A stretch of 58,000 bases of DNA, from NCBI GenBank assembly GCA_029204225.1, contig CM055100.1:52083260-52141259 (forward strand). Reading direction: 5' to 3'. Below, one piece after another: positions 55,479 to 58,000 of the stretch. Position 1 is the stretch's first letter, and each line of letters begins with the position of its first letter. The DNA comes from Diphasiastrum complanatum. Taxonomy: Eukaryota; Streptophyta; Lycopodiopsida; Lycopodiales; Lycopodiaceae. Below the pieces are notes generated by a model. It was given only the letters and a program-made list of their open reading frames with translations. It was not told the origin of the DNA and did no database searches. A program made the translations under genes and the position numbers.

Positions 55479-56371
55479 ATCTCCATCCTAGGGAACTCAG
55501 TTTTCAGCAGTGGAGAAAGTAGCTAGATTGCTCAAAACTTCTTCAAGTTCTCAGAAAGAAATAGAGGAGGAGACTCGCTGTAGGAACAGTCTCCTACTGA
55601 GGAAATCTTGGTGGATTTACTTGCTGGTCAGAGAGAAATTAGTTAAAATTTCTAGAACAGGTCCAGCGCTGTAAATTTAGTCTTCATCTCTGATTTTTGC
55701 CATCAGATTCAGGGAATCAGAGCGGATTTTTGAAGAGAAAGGGTGGTGCTGATCCATCGCTGAGGGATCAGAAATCTACCTCTGAAATTTCAGAGAAATC
55801 TAAGGAAATTTGAAGGGTTTTCAAACACTTTTTCTTAGCAGGGCCAGCGCTGGACAAGGAGATGAAAAATTAGTTTTTCATCACTGTTTTTTAGGATTTT
55901 TCAGTAGTTTGAACATCAAACTAGATTGCCACAGACCAGCGACCTACTACTTGAAGTCAGATCAGAGTTTCAAGCAAGTTTTGGGCCTTGAATTTCAGAA
56001 AATTGGGCCAGACAGGTGGCTGTCCAGCCAGCGAGGGTAGGGAGACACCAAAATCAGAAATTGAAATACTTTTTGGGTCTCAAATCAGAAGTAGACGAGC
56101 CAGTTGGTTTGCAATCAGACCAGCGAGCTACTATCCTCAGAGAACCGAAAAATTTGGCACCGTTTTGAAGCTTCAAACTGGCATTTTTTGGGACAGCAGG
56201 TCTGAAATCTTGGGGAAAAGAGCTGAAAGGGTTCCTCTTCATTCTTACTTTGGAAGTACAGTCCTCAGAAACAGCTAAGTCATCTTTCCTTTCCCTTGTA
56301 CAGTTGTAAATTAGTCTTTTAGACTTTTTTTTCCTTCAAGAAGTTAAGGTAGCTCTCTTTCAGTTCCGAAG

Positions 56372-57304
56372 ATGACCACTCCTCAGGGACCTGATCAACC
56401 CCAGGAGAGAGACTTTGACGAACTTGAAACAGAAGCCTTGGCTTACAGAAAAGGGAAGGAACCCATGGAAGTGGAAGAACAGGAACAGTTCGCCGAAGAA
56501 CTCGACGAACTGGTTACCAAGGAGCAGTTTCTCCAATTGGTAACAGAAGTGGATGAACTGAAGTTGGCATTAGCCAATTTCAAGTCCAATGTGGACGACT
56601 CGTTCGCTGAACTCAAAAGCTTGATTTTGAGTTCCGCAAAAGAAAGCCTTCCCTCCACTTCTCAGTTATCCCCTTCTCCACTCCCATCAGTTTCGGGTGA
56701 GACTTTACGGTCTCACCCCAGTGTTTTTAAAGATTTAAAACCTCCTACTTTTAATGGGGAAGAGAAGGATAGAAATGCAGATATTCTACAAACCTTCCTC
56801 AGCAAATGGAAGAACATTCATGCTCTTAAACAGACCCCTGACCATTTGCAAGCAATTGAGGCCAGTCTTTCCTTAGGGCCTATGGCCTATAAGTGGTGGT
56901 TAAATCTCCAGGAGACTGGGCAGACTCCCCGGTCATGGAAAGCTTTTGAAGAAGCTTTCCTAAGAGAATTTCTACCAGAAAATGAACTGGATAGAGCCTG
57001 GGAAGCCTGGGAAAGATCAGTAATGGATAAATCCCTCATCCAATATGTCTCGCAGTATCGAGAAGCAATTTTAAAGATTAAAAATATGGATGACTATCAG
57101 AAAATCAGGGGATTTGTCCGTGGCCTCAAAGATGAATATAAAGTAGAGGTCCAGAGAAACTCGCCTACTACCCTTGAGCAAGCTCTCAGATATGCTCAAA
57201 TCTATGATGATTCAGTGAGTAGGAAGAAGGCGAGACAACAGCCACTTTCTGAGCAGCCTTCTCAGAAAGACTTTCTTAAAAAGAAAGAAAGAAGACAAAT
57301 TTAA
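56372..57304 (+). CDS. gypsy gag (capsid part)
   Basis: MTTPQGPDQPQERDFDELET opens 310 codons. Residues 1-45 are acidic. Residues about 45-95 form a coiled-coil-like helix (VTEVDELKLALANFKSNVDD). Residues 120-270 form the Retrotrans_gag capsid domain (LKPPTFNGEEKDRNADILQT; AYKWWLNLQE; SWKAFEEAFLREFLPENELD; QYREAILKIKN; IRGFVRGLKDEYKVEV). The frame ends QI-stop in a purine run; the zinc knuckle follows in the +1 frame at 57387. The start is the first ATG after the leader. Confidence 0.85.
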   Translation: MTTPQGPDQPQERDFDELETEALAYRKGKEPMEVEEQEQFAEELDELVTKEQFLQLVTEVDELKLALANFKSNVDDSFAELKSLILSSAKESLPSTSQLSPSPLPSVSGETLRSHPSVFKDLKPPTFNGEEKDRNADILQTFLSKWKNIHALKQTPDHLQAIEASLSLGPMAYKWWLNLQETGQTPRSWKAFEEAFLREFLPENELDRAWEAWERSVMDKSLIQYVSQYREAILKIKNMDDYQKIRGFVRGLKDEYKVEVQRNSPTTLEQALRYAQIYDDSVSRKKARQQPLSEQPSQKDFLKKKERRQI

Positions 57305-58000
57305 AAGTGAAGCTCCTCAGAAACGCCCTTCACTCATACAGCCCTTAAAACCAGATGATTTTGAGAAAGCCAAACAAGAACGTTTGTGCTTTGTGTGTAT
57401 GGGCAAGGGACACACAGTCAGACAGTGTCCCAAGGGGCCTTTCACTAAAAAAGATAAGAAAGATAAAAAACAAGTTCATCTTGTTCAGACTGTATGTTTC
57501 CCCAGTGACTCGGCAGCTTCCGAGATCAAAGTGTATCATGAAGATCATGAACATTGTTGCCAGTTGACCTCTGCAATTCTAGCGAGACCCTTCAGTTTTG
57601 GGCCGCATGACCTAGTACGTATGCATGGGAAAGTTGGTAACCAGTCAGTAAGAGTCATGGTTGATGATGGGGCAACCCATAATTTCATCAACAACACCCT
57701 GGTTAAAAAGCTTAAACTACCAGAAGTACCTAGTCAGCATAGGTACATAGTTTCGTTAGCTAAGGGTGAAGATAAAAAAATATGGGAAACTATGGTAAGT
57801 AAGTTAAATCTTGGTATTCAGGGGTACCAAGATGAAATAAACTTTCAAATAATGCACCTGGATCGAACAGACATTGTTCTCGGGAGAGATTGGCTCTACA
57901 GTTTAGGATCTTCCCTCCACAGAAACTATCAGGAGAACACCCTCAGCTTTCAGCATAAAGGCCGAGAGATCCAGTTGCATGGGGAGCATGATGTTCCCAA
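57280..58000 (+). pseudogene. gypsy nucleocapsid knuckle and protease, frame +1, cut by window end
   Basis: After a shift near 57285-57295 (run AAAAAGAAAGAAAGAAG) the frame reads KFKSEAPQKRPSLIQPLKPD, the CCHC knuckle CFVCMGKGHTVRQC (57387), a Lys-rich stretch, then the aspartic protease (VRVMVDDGATHNFINNTLVK near 57650; IVLGRDWLYSLG near 57870). The knuckle belongs to gag, so the shift falls inside gag and more likely reflects a one-base insertion than programmed frameshifting. The protease is uninterrupted to 58000. Confidence 0.8.

Larger units (their letters stand above)
55107..58000 (+). mobile_element. Ty3/gypsy retrotransposon, 5' part, inserted in H4
   Basis: LTR 55107-55464, primer site at 55466, a 0.9-kb leader, gag from 56372 and the start of pol to the window edge. 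The expected 5-bp target copy on the left is GACCT (55102-55106). It is a different family from 5907-10749, although the leaders of both contain CCAGCG motifs. Confidence 0.92.

Noticed and set aside
57270-57310. Programmed ribosomal frameshift in the second gypsy
   Set aside because: The shift lies before the zinc knuckle inside gag rather than between gag and pol, so a simple indel in a purine run is the better reading.

Overview
The window is nuclear DNA of a land plant, most likely a flowering plant. The evidence is spliced plant-type genes with canonical GT-AG introns, plant Ty1/copia and Ty3/gypsy LTR retrotransposons with initiator-Met tRNA primer sites, plant DUF659-type hAT transposons, and long (CT), (AT), (TG) and (GA) microsatellites. 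The species cannot be fixed from sequence. Many hAT elements sitting inside (TA) microsatellites recall what I remember being reported for sacred lotus; that is an unverified recollection.

Two conserved host genes converge. On the + strand is the 3' half of a HAC (p300/CBP-type histone acetyltransferase) gene: nine in-phase exons between 895 and 15136 encode the end of the acetyltransferase domain, ZZ fingers and the C-terminal TAZ finger. On the - strand is an EHD-type dynamin-like GTPase gene: six in-phase exons between 32267 and 29843 encode the GTPase core from just after the P-loop exon to the stop. The first exons of both genes lie outside the window. For EHD this means an intron of at least 25 kb filled with transposons.

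Layout. 1-765: copia integrase remnant. 895-15136: HAC, including a 10.6-kb intron that holds small hAT elements and a complete but dead 4.8-kb chromodomain gypsy element with matching target duplications. 15137-29842: an intergenic graveyard of copia and gypsy-like pieces, one 1.07-kb solo LTR, one inverted-repeat element nested in a copia gag, and a (CT)74 tract. 29843-33365: EHD exons and intron. 33366-46143: a 6.4-kb tandem duplication, each unit carrying a 5.9-6.2-kb two-gene hAT element (H1, H2). 46123-47290: a third, eroded relative (H3). 47390-50920: scrambled, duplicated fragments of an SNF2 (CLSY/DRD1-like) remodeler gene. 51420-55106: small hAT elements, then half of a fourth large hAT (H4). 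55107-58000: the 5' end of a second gypsy element inserted into H4.

The most notable system is the hAT family H1/H2/H4. It has CATAG...CTATG ends, arrays of GGTACC-type palindromes just inside the ends, and 8-bp target duplications inside (TA) microsatellites. It encodes a very long four-exon transposase (BED finger, DUF659, hAT dimerisation, then a roughly 540-residue tail ending in two AT-hooks) and a small convergent coiled-coil-like ORF conserved in every copy. AT-hooks bind AT-rich minor groove, so the tail offers a testable explanation for the microsatellite insertion preference.
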